DNA from: Sulfurimonas sp.
GTDB taxonomy: Bacteria; Campylobacterota; Campylobacteria; Campylobacterales; Sulfurimonadaceae
Assembly (NCBI GenBank): GCA_027047745.1
Contig: JALTUB010000187.1
Coordinates: 1 to 5,663 of the forward strand
DNA: 5,663 nt
Direction of reading: 5' to 3'
The translations under genes were made by a program, and so were the position numbers. Of this stretch, positions 1-5,663 are shown piece after piece. Numbering within the stretch: the first letter of the stretch is position 1; every line of letters starts with the position of its first letter. The notes below the pieces were generated by a model, which did no database searches, was not told the origin of the DNA, and saw only the letters and a program-made list of their open reading frames with translations.

Positions 1-225
1 ATCGACAGGATATATGCAACAATAATCATAGAAAAAGAGTCTCAAAAAGGCATAATAATTGGCAAAGGTGGAGAGTCCATTAAACGCATTGGGAAATCTG
101 CTCGTGAAAAAATAGAAAGACTTAGCATGAAAAAAGCTTATCTAAATCTACAAGTTGTAGTTAAAAAAGGCTGGACTAAAGATGTCAACTTTTTAAAAGA
201 GATAGGGTATGACCATGCAAAATAA
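1..225 (+). CDS. era: GTPase Era, C-terminal KH domain (5' end outside window)
   Basis: This is the last 74 codons of an open frame that enters from the left edge and stops at TAA 223-225. The peptide has the type II KH domain signature of Era: an IIIGKGG loop at fragment residues 18-24, followed by the helix ESIKRIGKSAREKIE, then strands LNLQVVVKK and a terminal GW...FLKEIGY segment, all typical of the Era C-terminus. Era is a ribosome-assembly GTPase; its KH domain binds the 3' end of 16S rRNA while the upstream GTPase domain, not visible here, acts as the switch. The final 17 bases overlap the next gene, so the two are probably co-transcribed. In H. pylori, era is likewise followed by the csd6 homologue HP0518, as far as I recall. 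The Era assignment is strong despite the fragment being short, because the KH motif and its flanks both match. Confidence 0.93.
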   Translation: MDRIYATIIIEKESQKGIIIGKGGESIKRIGKSAREKIERLSMKKAYLNLQVVVKKGWTKDVNFLKEIGYDHAK

Positions 226-1186
226 AGTTTATATACTCTTTTTATTTTTAATTTTAAATATGTCACTCAATGCTTCTGATATTTTAACAGACTATAGAAT
301 ACACGGTATTAAAAACATCGAAAAACAGATGGATAATGAACTATCTAAAAGAGAGTATTGGGACAAGTATCTTAAAAATAAAAACACTACTTTTGGATAT
401 ATAGAATCATATACTAATATCTTAACATGTGATAAAGACAAATCAACATTATGCGTTTATAGGAAAGACAATAACAACTCTTTTGAGTTAAAAAAAGAGT
501 ATAGTGCATTTACAGGAAAATATAGAGGTAATAAGATCAAAGAGGGTGATCTCAGAACACCTATAGGTATATACACCATTACAAAAAAAATATCAAAGGT
601 AGACCCATTTTATGGACCTCTTGCTTTTGTAACTTCTTATCCAAATAGTTATGATAAATATCTTGGTAAAAATGGTCATGGCATCTGGATACATGGCTTA
701 CCTTTAAATCAAAAAAGAGACAACTTTACAAAAGGTTGCATAGCAATACATAATGATAGTATAGAGTGTTTAAATAAGCATCTTGATATAACAAAAACTC
801 TTCTTATAATAAATCAATCAGATATTAAAGAAAATATTTCTAAAAAAAACTTATCAATAATCTTATCTCAACTTTATAAGTGGCGATACAGTTGGACATA
901 TAATGAGACAGCTAAATATCTAGGTTTTTACTCCAATGACTTTGTTAGATTTGATGGAGTAGATTATAAATCTTTTGTTTCTTATAAAACAAGAATATTC
1001 AAAAAACAAGAGAAAAAAGAGATTGTTTTTTCAGACTTAAATGTCATACCTTACCCTAATACAACTAACTTATATAAGATTTCATTTAAAGAGTATTATA
1101 AATCAAATAGTTTTGAATTTACTGGGGATAAAGTTCTAATGATAAAATTAATAGATAAAAAAATTAAAATTTTAACTGAAAAATAA
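209..1186 (+). CDS. csd6: Csd6/Pgp2-like murein L,D-carboxypeptidase (YkuD fold)
   Basis: This 325-residue exported protein has an N-terminal signal peptide (about residues 1-22, cut near NA-SD). An N-terminal region (about 25-75) leads into a YkuD catalytic domain (about 78-203) carrying EGDLRTPIGIY (112-122), HGIWIHG (157-163) and KGCIAIHN (175-182). The expected catalytic residues are His162 and Cys177. The rest (about 212-325, starting with YKWRYSWT) fits the NTF2-like domain of H. pylori Csd6; length and domain order also match Csd6 and Campylobacter Pgp2. Those enzymes remove the terminal D-Ala from muropeptide tetrapeptides in the periplasm, giving tripeptides, rather than making L,D-crosslinks. 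HP0518 has also been reported to affect flagellin glycosylation. The ATG at 209 has GAG seven bases upstream. An ATG at 215 (MQNKVYI) has GGG at similar spacing and is almost as good; both leave the signal peptide intact. The gene lies between era and the next peptidoglycan trimming gene. Confidence 0.88.
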   Translation: MTMQNKVYILFLFLILNMSLNASDILTDYRIHGIKNIEKQMDNELSKREYWDKYLKNKNTTFGYIESYTNILTCDKDKSTLCVYRKDNNNSFELKKEYSAFTGKYRGNKIKEGDLRTPIGIYTITKKISKVDPFYGPLAFVTSYPNSYDKYLGKNGHGIWIHGLPLNQKRDNFTKGCIAIHNDSIECLNKHLDITKTLLIINQSDIKENISKKNLSIILSQLYKWRYSWTYNETAKYLGFYSNDFVRFDGVDYKSFVSYKTRIFKKQEKKEIVFSDLNVIPYPNTTNLYKISFKEYYKSNSFEFTGDKVLMIKLIDKKIKILTEK

Positions 1187-1187
1187 T

Positions 1188-2486
1188 ATGAATTTTAAAA
1201 TATTTTTTTTTACATTACTTTTTATTGCTTCATCTATCTATGCAAGTGATGATATTCAACTTATAAAAAAAGAGAATAGTGATTCAAACACTACTCTACT
1301 TGTCATAGGTGGGATACATGGAAATGAACCTGGTGGTTACTTTGCTGCATCAATCTTAGCAACACATTACAATATAAAATCTAAAAATTTATGGATTATT
1401 CCAAATTTAAACAAATATAGTATTATGGCTAATAGACGGGGAATTCATGGAGATATGAATAGAAAGTTTGCTGGAATAAAAAAAGGTGACAAAGACAAAA
1501 AGATAGTAGATGAAGTTAAAAAAATAATCTTATCTAAAAATGTTTCCTTAGTGTTAAACCTTCATGATGGTCATGGTTTTTACAGAAGAGACAATCAAGG
1601 AACTATATTTAACCCAACTGCTTGGGGTCAAACTTGCGTAATAGACCAGTGTAATTTAAAAGAAGAGCAGGAGTTTGGAAATCTAAATAATATTGCATCA
1701 ACAGTAAAGAGTAATATCAACACTAAATTAATACAAAAACATCATAGTTTTAATGTAAAAAACACTAAAACTAAGCTTGGAAACAGAGCAATGCAACACT
1801 CCCTAACATATTTTGCAATAAGAAATAACAAACCAGCTTTTGCTATCGAAACAAGTAAAAATTTATCTAGCCTAAGTCAAAAAATATACTATCAACTAAT
1901 TGCTATTGAAGAGTATATGAAGATCATGGATATATCTTTTACAAGAAATTTTAGTTTAAACACTAAAAGTATTAACAAAATCATTAAAGAATATGGCTTT
2001 TTGAGCATAAATAGTAACTTTAACCTTGATTTAGACAATATCAAAAAATCTTTAAGGTTCGTTCCGATAAAATTAGCAGGTAATAGGTTTAGTTTTTCCA
2101 ATCCTCTAGGAGGGATCAAGAAGGTTAAAGGCAGATACCTGGTTTATATTGGTAATAAAAAAATTACCACACTAAAGCCTCAGTATTTTAAATTATCTAA
2201 TAATTGTCAAAACAAGTTTGATGTAATTGCTGATGGAAATAAAATTTCTGTTGATAAAGCTTCATCTTTTTTTGTAAATGACGATTTTAAAATAGTTAAA
2301 AGTAAAAATTATCGTGTCAATATCATAGGCTATCAGGGAAAAAAACATTCTGATGAGTCTAATATAAAAATAAAACGAAGTGATTTGCAAAAAAGGTTCT
2401 CGCTTGACAATAGTGATAAAGCTTATAGAATTGAATTTTATAACAAAAATGACTTTTGTTTTATGTCAACAGTAAACTTCAAATAG
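1188..2486 (+). CDS. csd4: Csd4/Pgp1-like zinc D,L-carboxypeptidase (M14/M99 family)
   Basis: This 432-residue exported protein starts with a signal peptide (about 1-19, cut near YA-SD). The catalytic domain shows the whole metallocarboxypeptidase set: GGIHGNEPGG (41-50) supplies zinc ligands His44 and Glu47, GDMNRKF (88-94) holds the substrate-binding Asn-Arg pair, NLHDGHG (124-130) supplies the third ligand His126, and FAIETSK (218-224) supplies general base Glu221. Spacing and total length match H. pylori Csd4 (438 residues). The remaining part (about 250-432) would be the two small beta-rich domains of Csd4. Csd4 and Campylobacter Pgp1 cleave the D-Glu to meso-DAP bond in tripeptide stems, leaving dipeptides, which sets helical cell shape. 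An oddity is that H. pylori Csd4 uses Gln as the first zinc ligand, whereas this protein has the ordinary His (CAT at 1317-1319). The start lies one base after the csd6 stop with no clear ribosome binding site, suggesting translational coupling. Cys150 and Cys155 could form a disulfide. Confidence 0.9.
   Translation: MNFKIFFFTLLFIASSIYASDDIQLIKKENSDSNTTLLVIGGIHGNEPGGYFAASILATHYNIKSKNLWIIPNLNKYSIMANRRGIHGDMNRKFAGIKKGDKDKKIVDEVKKIILSKNVSLVLNLHDGHGFYRRDNQGTIFNPTAWGQTCVIDQCNLKEEQEFGNLNNIASTVKSNINTKLIQKHHSFNVKNTKTKLGNRAMQHSLTYFAIRNNKPAFAIETSKNLSSLSQKIYYQLIAIEEYMKIMDISFTRNFSLNTKSINKIIKEYGFLSINSNFNLDLDNIKKSLRFVPIKLAGNRFSFSNPLGGIKKVKGRYLVYIGNKKITTLKPQYFKLSNNCQNKFDVIADGNKISVDKASSFFVNDDFKIVKSKNYRVNIIGYQGKKHSDESNIKIKRSDLQKRFSLDNSDKAYRIEFYNKNDFCFMSTVNFK
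2404..2431 (+). promoter_or_regulatory. candidate internal sigma-70-type promoter ahead of the pilus module
   Basis: TTGACA at 2404-2409 (6 of 6 to the -35 consensus) is followed after 16 bases by TAGAAT at 2426-2431 (5 of 6 to the -10 consensus). Transcription would begin near 2438, about 60 bases before the ATG at 2499. The site lies inside the last codons of csd4. In this AT-rich sequence such matches arise by chance, and Campylobacterota housekeeping promoters often lack a clear -35 box, so this is only a candidate. Confidence 0.3.
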
Positions 2487-2489
2487 GAT
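2485..2489 (+). promoter_or_regulatory. ribosome binding site of the GspL/MshI-like gene
   Basis: AGGAT sits 9 bases before the ATG at 2499 and supports that start. It shares two bases with the TAG stop of csd4 (2484-2486), so ribosomes ending csd4 finish on top of it. The same nine-base string TAGGATTAA precedes the secretin gene at 5105-5113. Confidence 0.6.
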
Positions 2490-2498
2490 TAATAGACG

Positions 2499-4034
2499 AT
2501 GAGTAAAAAAGAACGAAAGTCTTTTTCTAGTGTTATTTCAGTAAATCCATACAGAGATAAATATTTCACAGGGGTTTCTAGTTTCTTAGGTGAAACGACA
2601 GCACCAGAATACTCAAAAGAACAACTTGCAATATCTTATTTAAACACAAGTGATTTTATAAATGCCATTGTATCAATCAGTAAAAATGTATTAGAAGAAG
2701 ATGAATATGACGCTATCACTTCTAAAGCTTATGATGATTTAGGTCTTGATCATGCAGTCGAGTATCATATACAATATATAAAATCTTTTAGCAATATAGA
2801 CCAAGAAAATAGATATTTTCATGTTTTTATAGTTGATCCACTAACACTAAATGAAACTTTTACAAATACAATAGAAAAGATAAAATATCTTGACACAATA
2901 ATTCCTGCTCCACTTTTAATAAAATCTTTATATTCTAAAGATATTATAGAACTTAATGGAACTCACTGTTTTATATATATTCAGACAAATGATGCCTTTG
3001 TAACAATTTACTCTGAAAAAGAGTTTGTTTATACCAAATCAATAAAATACTCTTTTATACAAATGCATGAAAGATTTTGCGAACTATATGGTGAAAAGAT
3101 AGAGTATGATGATTTTATAAACTTTTATTCAAAAATAAACTTAAAAAATTCAAAGAGTGAGTATAAACAGTATTTTATCAAACTATATAAAGAACTATTT
3201 GCAAATGTTAATGACATATTAGCTTATACAAAAAGAGCTTTTGATATAGAAAAATTTGAGCAAGTTTATATAGGTTCTCAAATAGATACTCTTACACAAC
3301 TCAATGAGATGCTTGAAGTTGAAATCAATGTAAAAACAGACGAGTTTAATTTTGACTATGGCTTTGATAACAATGGTGAGTTTATTGACCAACTCCACTA
3401 TCTAATGCAGATTTATACAACACTGCCAAATGAAGAAAAGTATCTATCTAACTTTACTATATATCATCGTCCTCCAATTTTTATTCAAAGAGATAGTGGT
3501 AAACTTCTTGTACTTATAGCAGCATCATTGATTATTGCATTTGCATACCCTGTAACATATTGGGTATTAACTTATGCACAAAACTTACAGCATAATTTAT
3601 TAGTAGAAAAAAACAATAAAGTTAGAAATAAAAAAGCTACAAGAGAGGCTATTCTTAAAAATAGAGAAGTGGACAAATCCAAATCTTTAGCATTACTAGA
3701 AAAAGAGAAAAAAGAGTATGTTGAGAAAAAGAATACTCTTATAAAAATACATAAGATAAAAGTTGATTATCCTATGAAAGCTAAATTATTAGCTATGTTA
3801 ACAAAAGATTTGAATAAGTTTGATGTCAACCTAGACTCTGTTAAATACAATGAAGATAAAGGGCATAAAGTTTTTACACTCAACCTGCTTTCCAATCAAG
3901 ATAAGAAGATTACTCAACTTGTTGAATATCTAACAGAGGTTCATGACAAAAAGTTTACATTCTCGCTTGAAGAGATATTTTACAAAGAAAAAAGCAGACT
4001 ATACATAAGTGAACTAAAGGTTGAAATATTATGA
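2499..4034 (+). CDS. GspL/MshI-like inner-membrane assembly protein of a type IV pilus or type II secretion system
   Basis: This 511-residue bitopic membrane protein has a long N-terminal cytoplasmic part (1-335), one membrane segment (about 336-358, LLVLIAASLIIAFAYPV onward), a charged, probably coiled-coil stretch (about 362-420), and a C-terminal periplasmic domain (about 423-511) whose length and alternating strands and helices suit the ferredoxin-like fold of GspL and PilN. The cytoplasmic part has features compatible with a degenerate actin-like GspL/PilM fold: IIPAP (134-138), a strand pair around 154-172 (GTHCFIYIQ, AFVTIY) and VYIGSQ (256-261). I see no intact nucleotide-binding motif. 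Such proteins recruit the assembly ATPase to the inner-membrane platform. The call rests on topology, size and neighbours more than on sequence identity: a PilO/GspM-type gene overlaps its end by 4 bases and an MshL-type secretin follows. MshI of Vibrio MSHA pili, GspL and a PilM-PilN fusion are equivalent descriptions. Confidence 0.65.
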   Translation: MSKKERKSFSSVISVNPYRDKYFTGVSSFLGETTAPEYSKEQLAISYLNTSDFINAIVSISKNVLEEDEYDAITSKAYDDLGLDHAVEYHIQYIKSFSNIDQENRYFHVFIVDPLTLNETFTNTIEKIKYLDTIIPAPLLIKSLYSKDIIELNGTHCFIYIQTNDAFVTIYSEKEFVYTKSIKYSFIQMHERFCELYGEKIEYDDFINFYSKINLKNSKSEYKQYFIKLYKELFANVNDILAYTKRAFDIEKFEQVYIGSQIDTLTQLNEMLEVEINVKTDEFNFDYGFDNNGEFIDQLHYLMQIYTTLPNEEKYLSNFTIYHRPPIFIQRDSGKLLVLIAASLIIAFAYPVTYWVLTYAQNLQHNLLVEKNNKVRNKKATREAILKNREVDKSKSLALLEKEKKEYVEKKNTLIKIHKIKVDYPMKAKLLAMLTKDLNKFDVNLDSVKYNEDKGHKVFTLNLLSNQDKKITQLVEYLTEVHDKKFTFSLEEIFYKEKSRLYISELKVEIL

Positions 4035-4663
4035 AAATAAATATTGAAAACTATTTACATAAAATAGACACTTATTTTCAAGACAAGAGCGAAAAAGATG
4101 TTTACATGACTTATGCTATGGTTGTTGTTGTAATAATTGCACTTTCTTATTTGCTGTTTTGGAATAGTTCATTTAATGGATTTGATAAGACAAGACGAGA
4201 AGTTGTTTCATTAAACAAGAGTATAAACTCTTATAAATTATTTCTTCAAAGAAACCCAGAAGTAAAGATCAATAGATTAACCAAAGAGATAAAAGATATA
4301 AACAAACAAGTAGAACAAAAAAAAGAGACTAATGCATATATAAAAAAGCAGATAGAGACTATATCTTCTTTGATTTATGATGAAAGAGCTTGGGGTGAAT
4401 ATCTACACTCGATTTCTAGTAAGGCTAAAAAAAACAGCATAAAAATTCTTGATTTAACAAATAAATATGCTACAAATAAGCACTCTTTTGGGCATATCCT
4501 AAATATTGAGATAAATTCAACTGGAAACTATAAAAATACATTAAAATTTATAAACTCTTTGGAAAAAAGTGATCTTGTGGTAGATATACATAAAATGGAT
4601 TTAGAAGCTAAAGATAGCTTAAAAACCTCTTTAGAAATTTCAGTTTGGGGGATAACATACTAA
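4031..4663 (+). CDS. GspM/PilO/MshJ-like inner-membrane protein
   Basis: This 210-residue bitopic protein has a short cytoplasmic N-terminus (1-25), one membrane segment (about 27-44, TYAMVVVVIIALSYLLFW), a heptad-like charged coiled coil (about 55-110) and a periplasmic domain (about 118-210). The domain ends in strand-helix-strand order (ILNIEINSTGNYKNTLKFIN, then DLVVDIHKMDLEA, then TSLEISVWGI), which fits the ferredoxin-like fold of PilO and GspM. It would pair with the preceding protein, as PilN-PilO or GspL-GspM do, in the inner-membrane assembly complex. Its ATG shares bases with the TGA stop of that gene (ATGA at 4031-4034), so translation is probably coupled; AAAGG at 4016-4020 is a plausible ribosome binding site. 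The final A of its TAA is the first base of the next ATG. The fold assignment is inferred from layout; little sequence identity can be claimed. Confidence 0.65.
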   Translation: MKINIENYLHKIDTYFQDKSEKDVYMTYAMVVVVIIALSYLLFWNSSFNGFDKTRREVVSLNKSINSYKLFLQRNPEVKINRLTKEIKDINKQVEQKKETNAYIKKQIETISSLIYDERAWGEYLHSISSKAKKNSIKILDLTNKYATNKHSFGHILNIEINSTGNYKNTLKFINSLEKSDLVVDIHKMDLEAKDSLKTSLEISVWGITY

Positions 4664-5103
4664 TGAAAAAAGTTTTATTTTCAATATTAATCTTAATAGT
4701 AGTAAATTTATCTGCAAATGATTTAAAATGGGTTAATGAACAGATTGAGGCTATTAAACCTCCTCGTTCTGGTATAGATATGAAAGAGTTATCACAGATA
4801 AAAGACCCCTTTGTATATTTCTCTAATAAAAAAGGCAAAAAAACTTATAAAAATAGTAAAATAAAAACATATACTAAATCATATAAGAAAAGAGAAAAAA
4901 CTAATCTTAACAATAAGTTTGATTTGTCGATAATAATGAACAAAACGGCTCGTATAAATGGAAAATGGTATAAGATAGGTGAAAAAATTAGTGGCTATAA
5001 AATCGTTAAGATTAACTCATATTCTGTTCAATTAACAAAAAACAAAAAGACTTTCTTGCTATCAACACGAAGTCAAAATAGAAATATAACCTTTAAAAAT
5101 TAA
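4663..5103 (+). CDS. small periplasmic pilus/secretion linker protein, GspC/PilP-like C-terminal domain
   Basis: This 146-residue protein has a signal peptide or N-terminal anchor (1-18, MKKVLFSILILIVVNLSA), with no cysteine after it, so it is not a lipoprotein. A conserved-looking block follows (WVNEQIEAIKPPRSGI, 23-38, and KDPFVYF, 47-53), then a strongly basic low-complexity linker (about 55-85, many Lys and Tyr). The C-terminal domain (about 94-135) contains ARINGKWYKIGEKISGYKIV and then a V-Q-L strand and a F-L-L-S strand. This pattern of an INGxWYxxGexI turn plus short strands resembles the HR domain of GspC and PilP, which contacts the secretin N-domains. Its place immediately before the secretin gene is where MshK sits in MSHA operons and where CtsR sits beside CtsD in Campylobacter. 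I chose the ATG at 4663 (TAATG junction, 1-base overlap) because it starts the signal peptide cleanly; GGGGG at 4647-4651 may help ribosome binding. Confidence 0.65.
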   Translation: MKKVLFSILILIVVNLSANDLKWVNEQIEAIKPPRSGIDMKELSQIKDPFVYFSNKKGKKTYKNSKIKTYTKSYKKREKTNLNNKFDLSIIMNKTARINGKWYKIGEKISGYKIVKINSYSVQLTKNKKTFLLSTRSQNRNITFKN

Positions 5104-5105
5104 GT

Positions 5106-5109
5106 AGGA
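5106..5109 (+). promoter_or_regulatory. ribosome binding site of the secretin gene
   Basis: AGGA lies 6 bases before the ATG at 5116 and fixes that start. It falls in the 12-base gap after the preceding stop and repeats the TAGGATTAA string seen before the GspL/MshI-like gene. Confidence 0.65.
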
Positions 5110-5115
5110 TTAACA

Positions 5116-5663
5116 ATGAAGCTCATAACAAAATCGATTTACTCAATGGCCTTGGCTCTTATGTTGTCAACAAGTAGTTTTGCAGACTGTACTTATGAAC
5201 TTTTCACCATAAGTTCTACAAAAAACACAAAGATTATGGACTTCATAGATCAACTAAGTGATGAGTGTTCTTTTAGTATCATAGTAACAGATCCAAATGC
5301 ACAAAAGCTTTTAAACTCAACGCTAAACAAAACAAATATAAAAGATTTAACTATAGATGAAGTTCTAAATCTTATACTAGTAGAAAATAACTTATCATAC
5401 ACACTACAAAACAATATACTTAAGATATCTTACTTAACAACTAAAGTTTTTTCCATTGACTATATTCTTTCACAAAGAAAAAGTGAGGGAAGTACAGATG
5501 TTACACTATCTAGCGCATCATCTTCTAGTGGTGGGATTACATCAGCTTCTGGTGGCTCTACAGACAGTTCTTCTTCCACTGGAAATACAAGTGGAAGCGG
5601 GCAAGGTGGTTCTAACGCTGGAATCAAGATAGAGAGCAGTGATGAAGTTAAGTTTTGGGATAA
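5116..5663 (+). CDS. mshL: MshL-type outer-membrane secretin, N-terminal part (3' end outside window)
   Basis: The frame is open from ATG 5116 to the window edge (182 complete codons). A signal peptide (1-23, ending SSFA) precedes a mature start at D24-C25. Residues about 28-106 read as a secretin/TonB short N-terminal (STN) domain: ISSTKNTKIMDFIDQLSDEC, SIIVTDPNA, a LNKTNIKDLTIDEVLNLIL segment and a final strand NNLSYTLQNNILKIS. Then KVFSIDYILSQRKSEGSTDVTL (about 110-131) matches the MshL/PilQ-type strand before the first N-domain. A Ser/Gly-rich linker (about 132-169) follows, and the fragment ends in SSDEVKFWD, the motif after the linker in MshL-like secretins. The product would form the outer-membrane pore through which a pilus or secreted substrate passes. 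Cys25 and Cys51 could form a disulfide. Campylobacter CtsD, needed for DNA uptake, is the other named relative to consider. The pore-forming secretin domain lies beyond the window. Confidence 0.82.
   Translation, partial: MKLITKSIYSMALALMLSTSSFADCTYELFTISSTKNTKIMDFIDQLSDECSFSIIVTDPNAQKLLNSTLNKTNIKDLTIDEVLNLILVENNLSYTLQNNILKISYLTTKVFSIDYILSQRKSEGSTDVTLSSASSSSGGITSASGGSTDSSSSTGNTSGSGQGGSNAGIKIESSDEVKFWD

Noticed and set aside
583..590. Eight-base A tract in csd6 as a phase-variable switch
   Set aside because: Several A tracts of about this length occur in the window (for example 842-849), all explained by Lys and Asn codons in an AT-rich genome; none stands out.
1892..2119. Minus-strand open frame of 75 codons inside csd4
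   Set aside because: It lies entirely within the well-supported csd4 coding sequence, has no recognisable motif and is Leu/Ile/Phe/Lys-rich as expected of the reverse complement of an AT-rich gene.
2890..2920. Second TTGACA followed by TTTAAT within the GspL/MshI-like gene
   Set aside because: The spacing is 19 bases, the -10 match is poor and no gene begins soon after it. It shows how easily such boxes arise by chance here and tempers the candidate at 2404-2431.
4645..4662. Upstream TTG start for the small periplasmic protein
   Set aside because: It would add six residues in front of a clean signal peptide and overlap the previous gene by 19 bases; the ATG at 4663 in a TAATG junction is the simpler start.
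4608..4838. Minus-strand open frame of 76 codons across the GspM-like/HR-protein junction
   Set aside because: It covers two coupled genes on the other strand, shows no family motif and has no separate promoter or ribosome binding site that I can see.
1..5663. CRISPR array, insertion sequence, tRNA, rRNA or rho-independent terminator
   Set aside because: Coding genes fill the window with gaps of at most 12 bases; I saw no spaced direct repeats, transposase motifs, cloverleaf-like sequence or GC-rich hairpin followed by a T run.

Overview
The window is a dense, AT-rich, single-direction stretch: every supported gene is on the + strand and no gap exceeds 12 bases. Low G+C, Lys/Asn/Ile-rich proteins, and above all the neighbour order of an Era GTPase tail followed by a Csd6-type peptidoglycan carboxypeptidase (the order recalled for Helicobacter pylori) point to Campylobacterota (Epsilonproteobacteria). 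A free-living Sulfurimonas, Sulfurospirillum or Arcobacter-like genome fits best, because an MSHA-type secretin operon follows. The genus is inference.

Layout. 1-225 is the 3' end of era (KH RNA-binding domain). 209-1186 is a Csd6/Pgp2-like L,D-carboxypeptidase of the YkuD fold, overlapping era by 17 bases. 1188-2486 is a Csd4/Pgp1-like zinc D,L-carboxypeptidase (M14/M99), one base after csd6. Then comes an envelope-spanning pilus or type II secretion module: 2499-4034, a bitopic GspL/MshI-like protein (cytoplasmic domain, one membrane segment, periplasmic ferredoxin-like domain); 4031-4663, a bitopic GspM/PilO/MshJ-like protein; 4663-5103, a small periplasmic protein with a GspC/PilP-like C-terminal domain; and 5116 to the end, the N-terminal third or so of an MshL-type secretin, cut by the window edge.

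How the genes fit together. In H. pylori, Csd6 trims muropeptide tetrapeptides to tripeptides and Csd4 trims tripeptides to dipeptides. Here these consecutive enzymes are encoded side by side, probably translationally coupled. The downstream genes would build the inner-membrane platform, the periplasmic linker and the outer-membrane pore of a type IV pilus, DNA-uptake or secretion machine. The ATPase, the polytopic platform protein and the pilins are not in the window and would be expected downstream. Most junctions overlap or nearly touch (ATGA at 4031, TAATG at 4661), which suggests one long transcript. A candidate internal promoter near the end of csd4 could let the pilus module be expressed separately.

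The most notable single observation is that the Csd4 homologue has a conventional histidine (H44) where the H. pylori enzyme uses an unusual glutamine zinc ligand. I found no mobile element, CRISPR array, tRNA, rRNA or convincing terminator. I see no clearly undescribed system; the novelty is in how known parts are combined.
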